Source: Paenibacillus dokdonensis (GTDB lineage: Bacteria; Bacillota; Bacilli; Paenibacillales; Paenibacillaceae). Taken from it: DNA of 64,000 nucleotides. Of this stretch, positions 55,944 to 64,000 are shown piece by piece. The notes beneath the pieces were generated by a model. It was not told where the DNA came from. It searched no databases and worked only from the letters and a program-made list of their open reading frames with translations. Made by a program: the position numbers and the translations under genes. The DNA lies in assembly GCF_004916975.1 (NCBI RefSeq), contig NZ_STGQ01000001.1:3651674-3715673 (forward strand). The letters are read 5' to 3'. Position 1 is the first letter of the stretch, and every line of letters starts with the position of its first letter.

Positions 55944-57494
55944 TCATTCCTCATACCCGTGTGCGCTTCTCATCTTAATAACATTATGAATGCGCAGTAC
56001 TGCCGCAGCAACCTCACCAGCCGTCTGCAGGCCGTGAATTTTGACCAAAGCGGGATCTACAATGCCCTTCTCCTCGTAGTGAATCACAAGTCCGGAATCG
56101 CAGTCCACTCCCATGCCGTCACAATTCTCTGTTAGCTGCGCGGCACGTGCCTCTTCCATCTTCTCAAGCGGATTGTAGCCAGCGTTCAGCAGGATTTGGG
56201 ACATCGGTTTACGAAGGGCTGCAGCGACAGCTGCAATGCCAAATGCCTCCATCCCTTTCACAGCTTCACGCTGCCGCTCCAGCTCATAGGAAACGGCAAG
56301 CTCAGCGGTGCCACCGCCGGGGAGGATACCTCCTGCAATAGCTGCCTGAAGTGCAGAAGCTGCGTCAGCCGCGATCCGGGCTGATTCACCTACCACTTCA
56401 GCGGTGCTGGCACCAACAATGAGCGTCACAAAAGGCTCCTTCTTTTGTCCGCCGCTCCTGATGCGGACACGCTCTAATGTCTCATCATAGCATGCCCAAG
56501 GAGAAAAACCGAGCAGTCTTCCAAGTGACTCCCGCTCTTTATGTAACGCCGTCCGCCGCAGCGGAACGGCACCGGTCATTGAGCTGACGCGCGCCAGGTC
56601 ATTCCGGCTTACTCGTGGAATGACCATGATTCCATGATCCATACAGAACTGTTCTGCATCCGGATGAATCCCTTTTTCCAGCAAAATTAAACCTATACCG
56701 AGATCAGCCAACACATGCAAATCGCGGGTAAACCGCTCACGCAGTTCCATATATCGGGCAAAACCGGCTTCAGTCGTCAACACTTCCTCATCCAGGCTTT
56801 CAGGCTCAAGCGCATCATGCAGGATAAGAATCCGTGTATCTTCAAGAACTGGCGTATCATGTGGATACAATGGCAGCTGTCTCAGCAGAAGACCCTCAAA
56901 CACCTCATTGCTGCCCTTTTCATGCGAGGTCACGGCATCAGCCAGTAAGTAGGAAGGATCCTTCAGCTTGCGTATTCCGATTATCGAAGCAGCTTCCATC
57001 ACAAGAGCCACGATATCTTCCCGTTCCCTGCCAGCCACGTATACGGCTTTGGCCAGCAAGGGATCTTCCAGATCCTCGATCTCTCTTGCTCGGGCTTGCA
57101 GGGATTCGGCAGCCATCTTGACTCCCTGCTGCATGCCTGCAACCACTTTGGAAGCAGGCACGCCTCTGACGATCTGGGATACCCCTTCCTGGACAAGTGC
57201 GCCCGCCAGAACGGTAGCTGTGGTTGTTCCATCCCCTACCTTCTTCTGCTGGGAGCGTGCTACCTGAATTAGCAGCCTTGCCGCTGGATGACTGACATCC
57301 ATTTTATCCAGAATAGTGACCCCGTCGTTCGTAATAATCACTTCACCCCGGTCACCCACCAGCATGACATCAAGCCCTTTAGGACCCAGGGTGCCTTCAA
57401 CCGCCGAGGTAATGGCCCGGACGGCATTACTGTTGTTGAGCAGTGCCGCGTACCGTTCCTCGCCTTCGCGTACCGGCTGCTGACCTTGACTCAT
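55944..57494 (-). CDS. group III (thermosome-like) chaperonin in the hrcA-dnaK operon
   Basis: A 516-residue Cpn60/TCP-1 protein that resembles archaeal thermosome subunits rather than GroEL. It has [12 protein letters not shown] near 34-45, [20 protein letters not shown] near 54-73 and [16 protein letters not shown] near 86-101, all TCP-1 signatures. The C-terminal ATPase half contains [16 protein letters not shown] and [14 protein letters not shown] with AVLRIHNVI. Group II/III proteins have a built-in lid and need no GroES, and no groES lies alongside. Start at the ATG at 57494, ten bases from AAGGAGG. Located 15 bases after hrcA and 63 bases before grpE, so transcribed with the Hsp70 system. 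The Bacillus operon lacks it. Confidence 0.9.
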   Translation of the reverse strand: MSQGQQPVREGEERYAALLNNSNAVRAITSAVEGTLGPKGLDVMLVGDRGEVIITNDGVTILDKMDVSHPAARLLIQVARSQQKKVGDGTTTATVLAGALVQEGVSQIVRGVPASKVVAGMQQGVKMAAESLQARAREIEDLEDPLLAKAVYVAGREREDIVALVMEAASIIGIRKLKDPSYLLADAVTSHEKGSNEVFEGLLLRQLPLYPHDTPVLEDTRILILHDALEPESLDEEVLTTEAGFARYMELRERFTRDLHVLADLGIGLILLEKGIHPDAEQFCMDHGIMVIPRVSRNDLARVSSMTGAVPLRRTALHKERESLGRLLGFSPWACYDETLERVRIRSGGQKKEPFVTLIVGASTAEVVGESARIAADAASALQAAIAGGILPGGGTAELAVSYELERQREAVKGMEAFGIAAVAAALRKPMSQILLNAGYNPLEKMEEARAAQLTENCDGMGVDCDSGLVIHYEEKGIVDPALVKIHGLQTAGEVAAAVLRIHNVIKMRSAHGYEE

Positions 57495-57509
57495 CCGCCT
57501 CAAGCCTCC

Positions 57510-58544
57510 TTATTTATAAAGCTTTGATAGCATCGTCGTCAGGTCCTTCGACAGAATGCCAAGCAGACTCATCACCCTGGCATATTCCATCCGCGTAGGA
57601 CCTAGAATGCCGATCGTTCCCAGCGCCTCGCCATCCAATGAATAGGTTGCTGTTATCAAGCTGCAGTTGGCAAAGGCCTCATGGTCATTTTCGGTACCAA
57701 TCCGCACTTGAATCCCTGCAGAGCCCTGCGTGGCAGCCATCATTTTCATGAGTGTAGGCGTTTCTTCGAGGAGGTCAAGGATGTCCTTGACCTTCTCTAC
57801 ATCTTTGAATTCGGGCTGGGTCAACATATTCGTTGCACCGCTCAAATACACGCGCTGATCGGTATCCGTATCCACAAATATATTGTCCAAGATGCCTATC
57901 ATTTCTTCAAAATTGGTTAAGTGACGCTCCATTTCCTGACCAAGCTCACGGTAAAGCCTGGTTTTGAGCTTGTAGAGCGGAACATTGACCAGCTTACTGT
58001 TAAGCAGATTTACCACTTTCTCCATTTCTGAAACAGAAACGCCAGGCGGTACAGATACCGTTTTGCTCTCAACCTGTCCAGTGCTGGTCACGATAATGGC
58101 TACCGCAGTCGTTTCGTTGAGCGACAGCAGCTGAAAATGGCGAAGAGACGTATGAAAAACTTCCGGCCCAAGCAGGATGGAAGTGTAGTTCGTAATATGG
58201 GAAAGAATCATGGCGGCATGCTGGATGACCTGTTCCGATGCGTTCAGCTTCTCCGCGAAATAGTTGCGCAGAGATCGCAGCTCCGTCGGGAGCCCCTGAT
58301 AGATCGGTTCAAGATGGTCCACGTAATATCGGTAACCTTTATGAGAAGGGATGCGTCCGGCCGATGTATGGGGCTGTTCCAAAAAACCCAGATCCTCCAG
58401 GTCAGCCATCTCATTGCGTATCGTCGCAGGACTGTATCCGACATCTCCCCGTTTCGATATGCTGCGTGAGCCGACAGGTTCCGCAGAGCGGATATAATCG
58501 TCAACAATGGCATTCAGTATCAATCTTTGGCGTTCGGTAAGCAT
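57510..58544 (-). CDS. hrcA: heat-inducible transcription repressor HrcA
   Basis: Repressor that binds CIRCE and is kept active by chaperonin. Start at the ATG at 58544 (MLTERQRLILNAIVDDYIRS, 344 residues), following GGGGAGGGG. N-terminal winged helix: YSPATIRNEMADLEDLGFLE with HTSAGRIPS and KGYRYYV after it. Then a GAF-like domain and a C-terminal domain ending MSLLGILSKDLTTMLSKL. First gene of the operon, so it autoregulates through the CIRCE at 58584-58610. Confidence 0.97.
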   Translation of the reverse strand: MLTERQRLILNAIVDDYIRSAEPVGSRSISKRGDVGYSPATIRNEMADLEDLGFLEQPHTSAGRIPSHKGYRYYVDHLEPIYQGLPTELRSLRNYFAEKLNASEQVIQHAAMILSHITNYTSILLGPEVFHTSLRHFQLLSLNETTAVAIIVTSTGQVESKTVSVPPGVSVSEMEKVVNLLNSKLVNVPLYKLKTRLYRELGQEMERHLTNFEEMIGILDNIFVDTDTDQRVYLSGATNMLTQPEFKDVEKVKDILDLLEETPTLMKMMAATQGSAGIQVRIGTENDHEAFANCSLITATYSLDGEALGTIGILGPTRMEYARVMSLLGILSKDLTTMLSKLYK

Positions 58545-58583
58545 GTCTTCCCCTCCCCCCTGGTTGTTGATTATCGCCAATCG

Positions 58584-58610
58584 TTAGCACTCGACTTAGA
58601 TGAGTGCTAA
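58584..58610. promoter_or_regulatory. CIRCE operator (HrcA binding site)
   Basis: Perfect inverted repeat TTAGCACTC, nine bases, GAGTGCTAA: the consensus CIRCE. It lies between the hrcA promoter and its start, so HrcA bound here blocks the whole hrcA-cpn-grpE-dnaK-dnaJ transcript. Confidence 0.97.
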
Positions 58611-58614
58611 CCGC

Positions 58615-58664
58615 TAATACAAAAATACCAAACTGACATGAGCATTGTCAAGTCAGTTCGGTAT
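58615..58664 (-). terminator. terminator of the DUF4179 gene, overlapping the hrcA promoter
   Basis: ATACCAAACTGAC (58625-58637) and GTCAGTTCGGTAT (58652-58664) form a 13-bp stem with one mismatch around 14 bases. On the minus strand it is followed by TTTTTGTATT. Confidence 0.7.
58622..58651 (-). promoter_or_regulatory. promoter of the hrcA operon
   Basis: On the minus strand consensus TTGACA (58646-58651) and TATTTT (58622-58627), 18 bases apart. Both elements fall inside the terminator hairpin described at 58615-58664. Confidence 0.6.
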
Positions 58665-58717
58665 CATGGGTCAATAATGGACTGTGAAATTAATTCACCA
58701 CTGGAAACAGCGATTTT

Positions 58718-60373
58718 CTATTTAATCAAGGTAATCTCGGTGTCCCGGCTCGAATCATAATAACTGTAGAATCCAGGATTGATCTCCAGCGTTTGATTCA
58801 TCTTAAAGTTCGGGTATCTTTCGATATTTTTGCTCTGTGCGCTTGGTCCCCTCGGCGTATATTCCGGATAGAGGTCTTGACCGTCCACGCGGAGCATGGA
58901 TTGGCTGATGCCTTTAAATTCCTTCGAATCAGACTCCGATTCGACGACTAGATCATTCCCATCCATATAGTAATTGAAATGAACCGCGAATGACTCCAGC
59001 TTCATCTCAGCTGTCTGCTTCTTCGCAGCAGGTTTGTTCAGAATAAGCCAGTTTGCGGAAGTATCCCTTTTAGTGACAACCGCATCTTTCAAAATCATCT
59101 TCATCGGTACCTTGGACCAATCCTTGTACCACTCCGGTGATTCAAAAGCGAACACATGCTGATACTTTTTCGGGTCATCTCCTTTTATCGTGTAGGAGCC
59201 TGTGATCTCCCGATCGCCAACCAGCAGCCGTATGTCTTTATACATGACATCACCATTTTTGTCATGATCCTTCATCGGCATGTCATCCTGAATACCGGCA
59301 ATAATCTCCAGTGGCGTGACTGTCAACTGATTCAGCGACATACCCGCCTTTTGCTTAAATTCATCGCTGGATTGCAGCGGCTGCGAATAAACCGCTTCGC
59401 TCGCTTTTTTGCCATCCGCTTTAAAATTGAAAGACCACGTACCCGCAATCCGCTTCGCTTCTTTCATATAACTGAAATGCAGCTCTGCATTCCCCCATGC
59501 TTCGGCGGTCAAATTACTGAATACCTGCTCAATAAGTACGTTCTTATCTTCCGGTGGAAGCTGGGTCAGCATGCCCCGACTGCTTCCGCTTCCCGTCTTT
59601 ACAATTATATGCGGATCTCCATGTCCATGGTCATTCGAATCGGCTGCTGATACGTTATACCGTACGGCTAAACTGCTTTTGGACTCCGTGACCGACTTTA
59701 TGCGGATGGAAGGGTATCGCGCTTCACCGGTAGAGACGGTTTCTCCTGCTTTTGGTATCTGATTCAGGGCAATGTCCTTGTCTTTGTAATAAACAAGACT
59801 GCCTGCTTCCAGTGTGTATGTTTTTTTGCCTTTCTGCAGATAGTCTTTGGTTTCATATATCCCGAGAAGCTTTCCACTGGATTCATCGTAATTCAGGTAC
59901 CCATTGACCGGTTCTTCCTTGCCTGCTTCGTCCTTGATCACCATATGTTCCAGTTCCACAGCATCATAATCGCCCGGTTTCATATCGGAATCTATCGAGA
60001 TCAGAAACTTCATTCTTTCCCCGTCCGTGACTACACCTTTCAAGCTCATTGTAATATCCTTGCTGCTTACATCGAGATTATAACGTTGGCCAACTCCATT
60101 ATTCAGTGCATTAGTTACACTCCGGCCACCGTAAAGACTATCCCAATTCAGCGTAACCCCCGCAAACACAGGAACGGCAACGACCATAAAACACGAAAAG
60201 ACGATGGCAGCAGGTATGAATTTCTTTCTGGATTTTGGAGTTGGAATCACTTGCAGAGAGCCTGTTCTGCGCATCGCTGCTTCTCGTTCAATGTCAGTCC
60301 ACATCTGATCATAATTCGGGCGGGGGGGATCCTGATCATTTCCCTGAAGCCCATTTTTATAGAAGCGACTCAT
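58718..60373 (-). CDS. DUF4179 membrane protein, probable anti-sigma factor
   Basis: 551 residues. A cytoplasmic N-terminus (about 1-50, with YDQMWTDIEREAAMRR resembling anti-sigma binding helices) is followed by one membrane helix (about 52-72). A long extracytoplasmic beta-rich region follows, beginning with the DUF4179 segment (about 75-180). It overlaps the sigma-factor gene by 17 bases, the usual arrangement for an ECF sigma and its membrane-bound inhibitor, so anti-sigma function is likely though the domain itself is uncharacterised. Start at the ATG at 60373, ten bases after AAAGGAG. The signal sensed is unknown. Confidence 0.8.
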   Translation of the reverse strand: MSRFYKNGLQGNDQDPPRPNYDQMWTDIEREAAMRRTGSLQVIPTPKSRKKFIPAAIVFSCFMVVAVPVFAGVTLNWDSLYGGRSVTNALNNGVGQRYNLDVSSKDITMSLKGVVTDGERMKFLISIDSDMKPGDYDAVELEHMVIKDEAGKEEPVNGYLNYDESSGKLLGIYETKDYLQKGKKTYTLEAGSLVYYKDKDIALNQIPKAGETVSTGEARYPSIRIKSVTESKSSLAVRYNVSAADSNDHGHGDPHIIVKTGSGSSRGMLTQLPPEDKNVLIEQVFSNLTAEAWGNAELHFSYMKEAKRIAGTWSFNFKADGKKASEAVYSQPLQSSDEFKQKAGMSLNQLTVTPLEIIAGIQDDMPMKDHDKNGDVMYKDIRLLVGDREITGSYTIKGDDPKKYQHVFAFESPEWYKDWSKVPMKMILKDAVVTKRDTSANWLILNKPAAKKQTAEMKLESFAVHFNYYMDGNDLVVESESDSKEFKGISQSMLRVDGQDLYPEYTPRGPSAQSKNIERYPNFKMNQTLEINPGFYSYYDSSRDTEITLIK

Positions 60374-60875
60374 TTCCAATCATCTCCTTTGTTTGAAATA
60401 CCTTCATTTGCTGCAGCAGCTTGATCCCCCGGTTTAATCTCGATTTAACCGTTCCTTCCGGAATATTGAGAACATTCGCAATTTCCGGTATTGTCATTTC
60501 ATTTACATAACGCAGGGTAACAACTATGCGGATCTTATCTGGCAGTCTGCCATACACTTGATAAAACTCCATTTTGATTTCGCGCTGATCTACACTCTCT
60601 TCAACCGGATTGGATATGCGCGGTCGGGTCAGCAGATAGGCACTCAGTTCCTTGGCCCAGCCGTTTTTACGTCTTCTGAGAACACTGCTGCACTCATTTG
60701 AAGCGATTCTGAGCAGCCATGGTTTGAGTTCACGTACTTGCGACCTGTCAGCAAGCAAGGCTTTGACGAACACTTCCTGGCAAATATCCTCGGCGTCTGA
60801 ACGGTTTTGCATCATGTAAAAGCACAGATGATAAACTTGTTCCTTATACGTCTCAAAAAGCTCGCGGTCATTCAC
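60357..60875 (-). CDS. ECF subfamily RNA polymerase sigma factor
   Basis: A 172-residue sigma-70 family factor with only regions 2 and 4. Region 2: LCFYMMQNRSDAEDICQEVF near 17-36, then VRELKPWLLRIASNEC. Region 4: LPDKIRIVVTLRYVNEMTIP with EIANVLNIPEGTVKSRLNRG (the -35-binding helix-turn-helix). The start is GTG at 60875 with GGGAGGTG upstream. An ECF-like promoter (60913-60938) precedes it, suggesting autoregulation, and the downstream overlapping gene probably encodes its anti-sigma. The regulon cannot be told. Confidence 0.92.
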   Translation of the reverse strand: MNDRELFETYKEQVYHLCFYMMQNRSDAEDICQEVFVKALLADRSQVRELKPWLLRIASNECSSVLRRRKNGWAKELSAYLLTRPRISNPVEESVDQREIKMEFYQVYGRLPDKIRIVVTLRYVNEMTIPEIANVLNIPEGTVKSRLNRGIKLLQQMKVFQTKEMIGNESLL

Positions 60876-60912
60876 TCCGATTACACCTCCCTTTTGGATG
60901 TCTTGTCTATTT

Positions 60913-60938
60913 GACCGATAACTTCGGATAATCGTTCA
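60913..60938 (-). promoter_or_regulatory. ECF-type promoter ahead of the sigma-factor gene
   Basis: On the minus strand TGAAC (60934-60938), 16 bases, CGGTC (60913-60917). This fits the TGAAC/CGTC style of ECF promoters and lies about 38 bases before the GTG start. Confidence 0.45.
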
Positions 60939-60990
60939 TTTTTTATGGATAATGAAGCAGACCCCTTCAGCTCAATTCATTATTAAAATA

Positions 60991-61050
60991 AAAAAAGACC
61001 ACTTCTCATCAGTCATATTACATGACTTGATTAAAAAGTGGTCTATAAAA
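60991..61050 (-). terminator. terminator after the epimerase-like gene; copy A of a repeated hairpin
   Basis: On the minus strand AGACCACTT pairs with AAGTGGTCT around an inner GTCAT/ATGAC stem and is followed by six more T residues. Closely similar in sequence and layout to 62207-62264. Confidence 0.8.
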
Positions 61051-61068
61051 ATAATCGGATTCAAGCAG

Positions 61069-62055
61069 TTATTTGGTACTTACCGCATGAATACATTTTT
61101 CAAGCGTTTCAATCATAGCCGCCTTCACATCATACTCTTTATAGCGTAAAACCGGCATCGTATCCTGCGGATCCAGATAAGCATCACGGTTCTGCGTCTC
61201 GGCCGTATCACCTATGTGTATTCCGTGTTCTTTGCCATGAGCCCATGCTTCGGCATCCATCTTCTCCATTGCAGGTTTCATTTGCTCAATCGGCATGACG
61301 ACCACCTTCGTTTCTTTTTGTCCAAGCAAATCTGCAATAATCTGATGAAACTCACTATGCTTCATATTTATTCCGCTTATTGCATAACCTGTTCGATGCT
61401 GGCCGTACTCAATCGCACCAACGGCAGCCTCAGCGACCTGTTCGACCGTAACCATGGCAGTTCCTCCATTTAATACCGGTACGATTTCCTGGTCTTTCAC
61501 ACGATCTACAAACATGGTCCATAGCGGCATACGACCTGGCATAACCCCAAAGATATACGGCAGACGCAAAGTCATGACATCCATCCCGCCTTCACCTTCC
61601 ATATAAGCCACTTCTTCCTGCAGCAGACGGGTGCGAGGATACGCATTATGTTCCTTAAGATTCAAATCCGTCCAGACTTCTGTGAAGTGAGCAAAATACG
61701 AGCCGAACAGCACGAACTTTTTGACACCGGCTATTCTGGCAATTCGGGCTAAACGCTGTGTAGGCAGTACGTTCGCTTCATAGAAAAATTTCATTGCCGG
61801 TGCGTCGGGAACGATGCGTTCATCCGCACCGGCAGCGTAGACAAATGCATATTTACCTTTTAAAAGATGGAAGACCTCTTCATCACTCATTGCATTAATA
61901 TCACCCAGCTGGCAATCAACTTCCGGAGGAAGCAAACCGTCTGCAGGCATAGGAGGAAGCGAGATTGTCGATACGCCATAACCTCGTTTTAATAACTCTT
62001 TCACGGTATAGTAACCCAGGAATCCGGTTCCACCTAGTACAAATACATCTTTCAT
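61069..62055 (-). CDS. NAD(P)-dependent epimerase/dehydratase family protein
   Basis: Extended short-chain dehydrogenase-like protein, 328 residues, starting at the ATG at 62055 (MKDVFVLGGTGFLGYYTVKE) behind AAAGGAGATG. The Rossmann motif GGTGFLG is at 8-14, and VYAAGADERI near 71-80 corresponds to the second cofactor segment. The family's usual YxxxK is not obvious: the region gives FGSYFAHFTEV and NAYPRTRLLQEEV, so a Y-x3-R/L variant may be non-catalytic. Could be a sugar epimerase, an NmrA-like sensor or an atypical reductase; substrate unknown. Monocistronic with its own terminator. Confidence 0.82.
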   Translation of the reverse strand: MKDVFVLGGTGFLGYYTVKELLKRGYGVSTISLPPMPADGLLPPEVDCQLGDINAMSDEEVFHLLKGKYAFVYAAGADERIVPDAPAMKFFYEANVLPTQRLARIARIAGVKKFVLFGSYFAHFTEVWTDLNLKEHNAYPRTRLLQEEVAYMEGEGGMDVMTLRLPYIFGVMPGRMPLWTMFVDRVKDQEIVPVLNGGTAMVTVEQVAEAAVGAIEYGQHRTGYAISGINMKHSEFHQIIADLLGQKETKVVVMPIEQMKPAMEKMDAEAWAHGKEHGIHIGDTAETQNRDAYLDPQDTMPVLRYKEYDVKAAMIETLEKCIHAVSTK

Positions 62056-62206
62056 GATGTTCATCTCCTTTTATTATAAGAAAGACGTTGCTTTTTTTTG
62101 AGATGTGAAATATTGTATTTCTTAATTTTAGAATAACACTTATTTCCATCCATGAATCATGGAGTAGTGATTATTATGTGAATTTTTTCTCATAGTATTA
62201 TAACAA

Positions 62207-62264
62207 CAAAAAACCACTTCCCAACGGTCATTTGAACATGACTTGAGTGGTAAGTGGTCCATTT
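62207..62264 (-). terminator. terminator after the GNAT gene; copy B of a repeated hairpin
   Basis: On the minus strand CCACTT/AAGTGG and GTCAT/ATGAC pairings form a long imperfect hairpin, then TTTTTTG. Shares most bases with 60991-61050. The rest of 62065-62285 is A/T-rich, with no gene seen. Confidence 0.7.
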
Positions 62265-62285
62265 TTATAATGATTCAGCTTTACG

Positions 62286-62753
62286 TTAGTCCAGCATCTT
62301 AAGCACGGCAATTTCATCACAGCAGGACTGCTTGCTGCAGTTGACGCAATCGGTCCATACTTTTTCCGGGAAGATTTCCTTCTCCACCACAGAAAAGCCG
62401 TTTTTCACAAAAAAAGATACTTCATACGTTAAAGCCATAATTTTGGGAATGCCCTGGCGTATTGCTTCCTCTGTCAGCTTGTTCACCAGCATGGAGCCGA
62501 TGCCAAGCCCTTTATGTCCATCCATAATACCAAGGGAACGAATTTCTACCAGATCACTGCCCAAGCGGCAGAGCGAGCCGCAGCCTATGACTGTGCCGTC
62601 CATTTCCGCAACGACGAATTGATCCAACTGCTTCTCAAGTACCTTCCGGGACCGAGGCAGCATGATCCCCTTCTGTGCGTATCCATCAATCATATGAAAG
62701 AGCGGCTCAACATCCTCCGCTACCGCAATTCTACATGTGACTACAGCCGGCAT
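62286..62753 (-). CDS. GNAT N-acetyltransferase (ArgA-like)
   Basis: 155 residues from the ATG at 62753 (MPAVVTCRIAVAEDVEPLFH), which follows AGGAGGAG. The acetyl-CoA loop is GHKGLGIGSML near 80-90, preceded by LVEIRSLGIMD. The C-terminus WTDCVNCSKQSCCDEIAVLK is characteristic of short N-acetylglutamate-synthase-like enzymes, with a Cys cluster that may bind metal. So arginine-pathway N-acetylation is a reasonable guess but not shown; no arg genes are nearby. Confidence 0.82.
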   Translation of the reverse strand: MPAVVTCRIAVAEDVEPLFHMIDGYAQKGIMLPRSRKVLEKQLDQFVVAEMDGTVIGCGSLCRLGSDLVEIRSLGIMDGHKGLGIGSMLVNKLTEEAIRQGIPKIMALTYEVSFFVKNGFSVVEKEIFPEKVWTDCVNCSKQSCCDEIAVLKMLD

Positions 62754-62880
62754 CTTACTTCTCCTCCTAAGTTCAAGGATGATGCAAAACAGGCTCATGC
62801 CTGTAGTCAATTGCGCATCCTCTATACGTGCTGTTTTTTTAATATGAATAAATATACAACATCACGCATAGAAGTTCAAG

Positions 62881-64000
62881 TTATTCTTTAATGGTCAGAG
62901 ACCCGATAAATGTGCCAAATACATCATTTCCAAACAGAAGCCCTTGCTCACTGAGCCGATAGCCTGTGCCCGTTTTTTCCATCAGTCCGGCATCCAGCAT
63001 TTTACCCAGCGGTTCAGCGAAAACCTCCTCGATGGTAAGGCCAAATTGCTCTTCAAAATGACTTTTTGAAACCCCGCTCATCACGCGCAGACCAACCATC
63101 ATGAAGTCCTCCATCGCTTCCTCTTTCGGAACGGTAAAGCTCTCCATCCGCGGCAGCCCTTCTTTCGTGGCTTCTGTATACGGATTGACGCCCTTGATAT
63201 TCATGTGGCGCTGATGGCCTACATACCCGTGAGCTCCGGCACCGAGTCCGTAATAGTCTTCATTCAACCAATAAGCCATGTTGTGACGGCTGTGATAGCC
63301 GGGCTTGGCAAAGTTGCTGATCTCATATTGCTCGTAGCCCGCTTTTTTCATGCGATCCATCAGGAGCAAATACATTTGCAGCTCGTCATCCTCATTAGGA
63401 AGCGGCAGCTGATTCTTTTTAAACATCGTATGGAAAAGTGTATTCTCCTCTACCTTCAGACTGTATATGGAGTAATGAGGCAAATCCAGCGCCAGTGCCT
63501 TATCCACGCTCTCCGCCAGCATTTCCACCGTCTGGTTCGGCAGGCCGAACATCAAATCGATCGACATATTTTCGAAGCCGGCTTTACGCGCGTTTTCCAG
63601 GCTCTGATATACATCATCCGTATCATGAATTCTTCCGATGCCTTTGAGCAGCTCATTCTGGAAGGATTGTACGCCGAAGCTGACGCGGTTCACACCACCT
63701 TCGCGCATCACGGACAGCTTTTCCAAATCGGTAGTACCCGGGTTGGCCTCCATGGAAAACTCAATCGAGTCGGACCAATCCGGGAAATAGGTGCGGACCG
63801 TCTTCAAAAAGTATTCCATTTCATCTGGCTTCAGAACGGTCGGGGTTCCGCCACCTACGAAAATGGTCTTGATTTCGCCAGGTGGAACCTCCTTAACCGT
63901 CCGTTCCATTTCACGCTCAAGGCCTTTCAAATATTCCATTACCGGCTGATTCTTCAGCACATAGGAGTTGAAATCGCAATAAAAACACTTGTTGGTGCAA
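62881..64000 (-). CDS. hemW: radical SAM heme chaperone HemW (5' part beyond the window)
   Basis: Heme-binding radical-SAM protein related to coproporphyrinogen dehydrogenase HemN but acting in heme delivery. The frame stays open to the right edge. It contains the cluster motif CTNKCFYCDF right at the edge (codons 63970-63999), so the in-frame GTG at 63960 cannot be the true start. Visible residues (about 372) include IFVGGGTPTVL, GLPNQTVEMLAES and YEISNFAKPGYHSRHNMAYW, family signatures. The C-terminus ends FGTFIGSLTIKE. In Bacillus hemW lies just before hrcA; here the sigma-factor and enzyme genes intervene. Confidence 0.95.
   Translation of the reverse strand, partial: CTNKCFYCDFNSYVLKNQPVMEYLKGLEREMERTVKEVPPGEIKTIFVGGGTPTVLKPDEMEYFLKTVRTYFPDWSDSIEFSMEANPGTTDLEKLSVMREGGVNRVSFGVQSFQNELLKGIGRIHDTDDVYQSLENARKAGFENMSIDLMFGLPNQTVEMLAESVDKALALDLPHYSIYSLKVEENTLFHTMFKKNQLPLPNEDDELQMYLLLMDRMKKAGYEQYEISNFAKPGYHSRHNMAYWLNEDYYGLGAGAHGYVGHQRHMNIKGVNPYTEATKEGLPRMESFTVPKEEAMEDFMMVGLRVMSGVSKSHFEEQFGLTIEEVFAEPLGKMLDAGLMEKTGTGYRLSEQGLLFGNDVFGTFIGSLTIKE

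Noticed and set aside
63960..63960. GTG at 63960 as the hemW start
   Set aside because: The essential CxxxCxxC cluster motif lies upstream of it and the frame is open to the window edge, so the gene is simply truncated.

Overview
The window looks like a chromosomal housekeeping segment of a spore-forming low-to-mid G+C Firmicute, most likely Paenibacillus or a close relative. The support is the gene order known from Bacillus (yqeY-nfeD-floA-yqfC-yqfD-phoH-pgpH-ybeY-dgkA-cdd-era-recO-glyQS-yqxD-dnaG-sigA-trmK-nif3, and hemW-hrcA-grpE-dnaK-dnaJ-prmA-rsmE-mtaB-yqeW), the sporulation genes (yqfC, yqfD, cotD), a Bacillus-type (class B) RNase P RNA, a glycyl T-box leader and a CIRCE operator. Nearly all genes lie on the minus strand. 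The plus-strand exceptions are a TerC-family gene, a subtilase and a YqeW-like transporter.

Layout, left to right. 1-8.3 kb: TerC-family protein, thiI with its cysteine desulfurase, a lytic transglycosylase, small DUF4190, DUF1540 and YpuI-like proteins, a membrane-anchored subtilase and a CotD-like coat protein. 8.4-8.9 kb: rnpB with a clear promoter and terminator. 9-18.1 kb: nif3, trmK, sigA, dnaG, yqxD, and glyQS under T-box control. 18.1-30.4 kb: recO, yqzL, era, cdd, dgkA, ybeY, pgpH, phoH, yqfD, yqfC, an unrecognised membrane-anchored protein, floA, nfeD, yqeY and rpsU. 30.5-45.5 kb: a HIT protein, an unrecognised Gly/Tyr-rich protein, a structured RNA candidate, sbcCD, addAB and an RlmI-like methyltransferase. 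This recombination block interrupts the Bacillus order between yqeW and rpsU. 45.7-58.7 kb: yqeW-like gene, a NUDIX hydrolase, mtaB, rsmE, an M50 protease, prmA, two small proteins and the heat-shock operon hrcA-cpn-grpE-dnaK-dnaJ. 58.7-64 kb: an ECF sigma factor with a DUF4179 partner, a nucleoside-sugar-epimerase-like protein, a GNAT acetyltransferase and the 3' part of hemW.

The most notable content is a thermosome-like (group III) chaperonin gene between hrcA and grpE, under the same CIRCE-bearing promoter as the Hsp70 machine. Other items to follow up are a roughly 115-nt structured RNA candidate downstream of sbcC with its own extended -10 promoter and an anti-Shine-Dalgarno-like loop; a terminator upstream of hrcA whose loop and T-tract carry the hrcA promoter; two similar terminator hairpins about 1.2 kb apart; a LexA-like box before addBA; and an ECF-type promoter before the sigma-factor gene.

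All assignments come from reading the sequence and recalling families. No database search was run.
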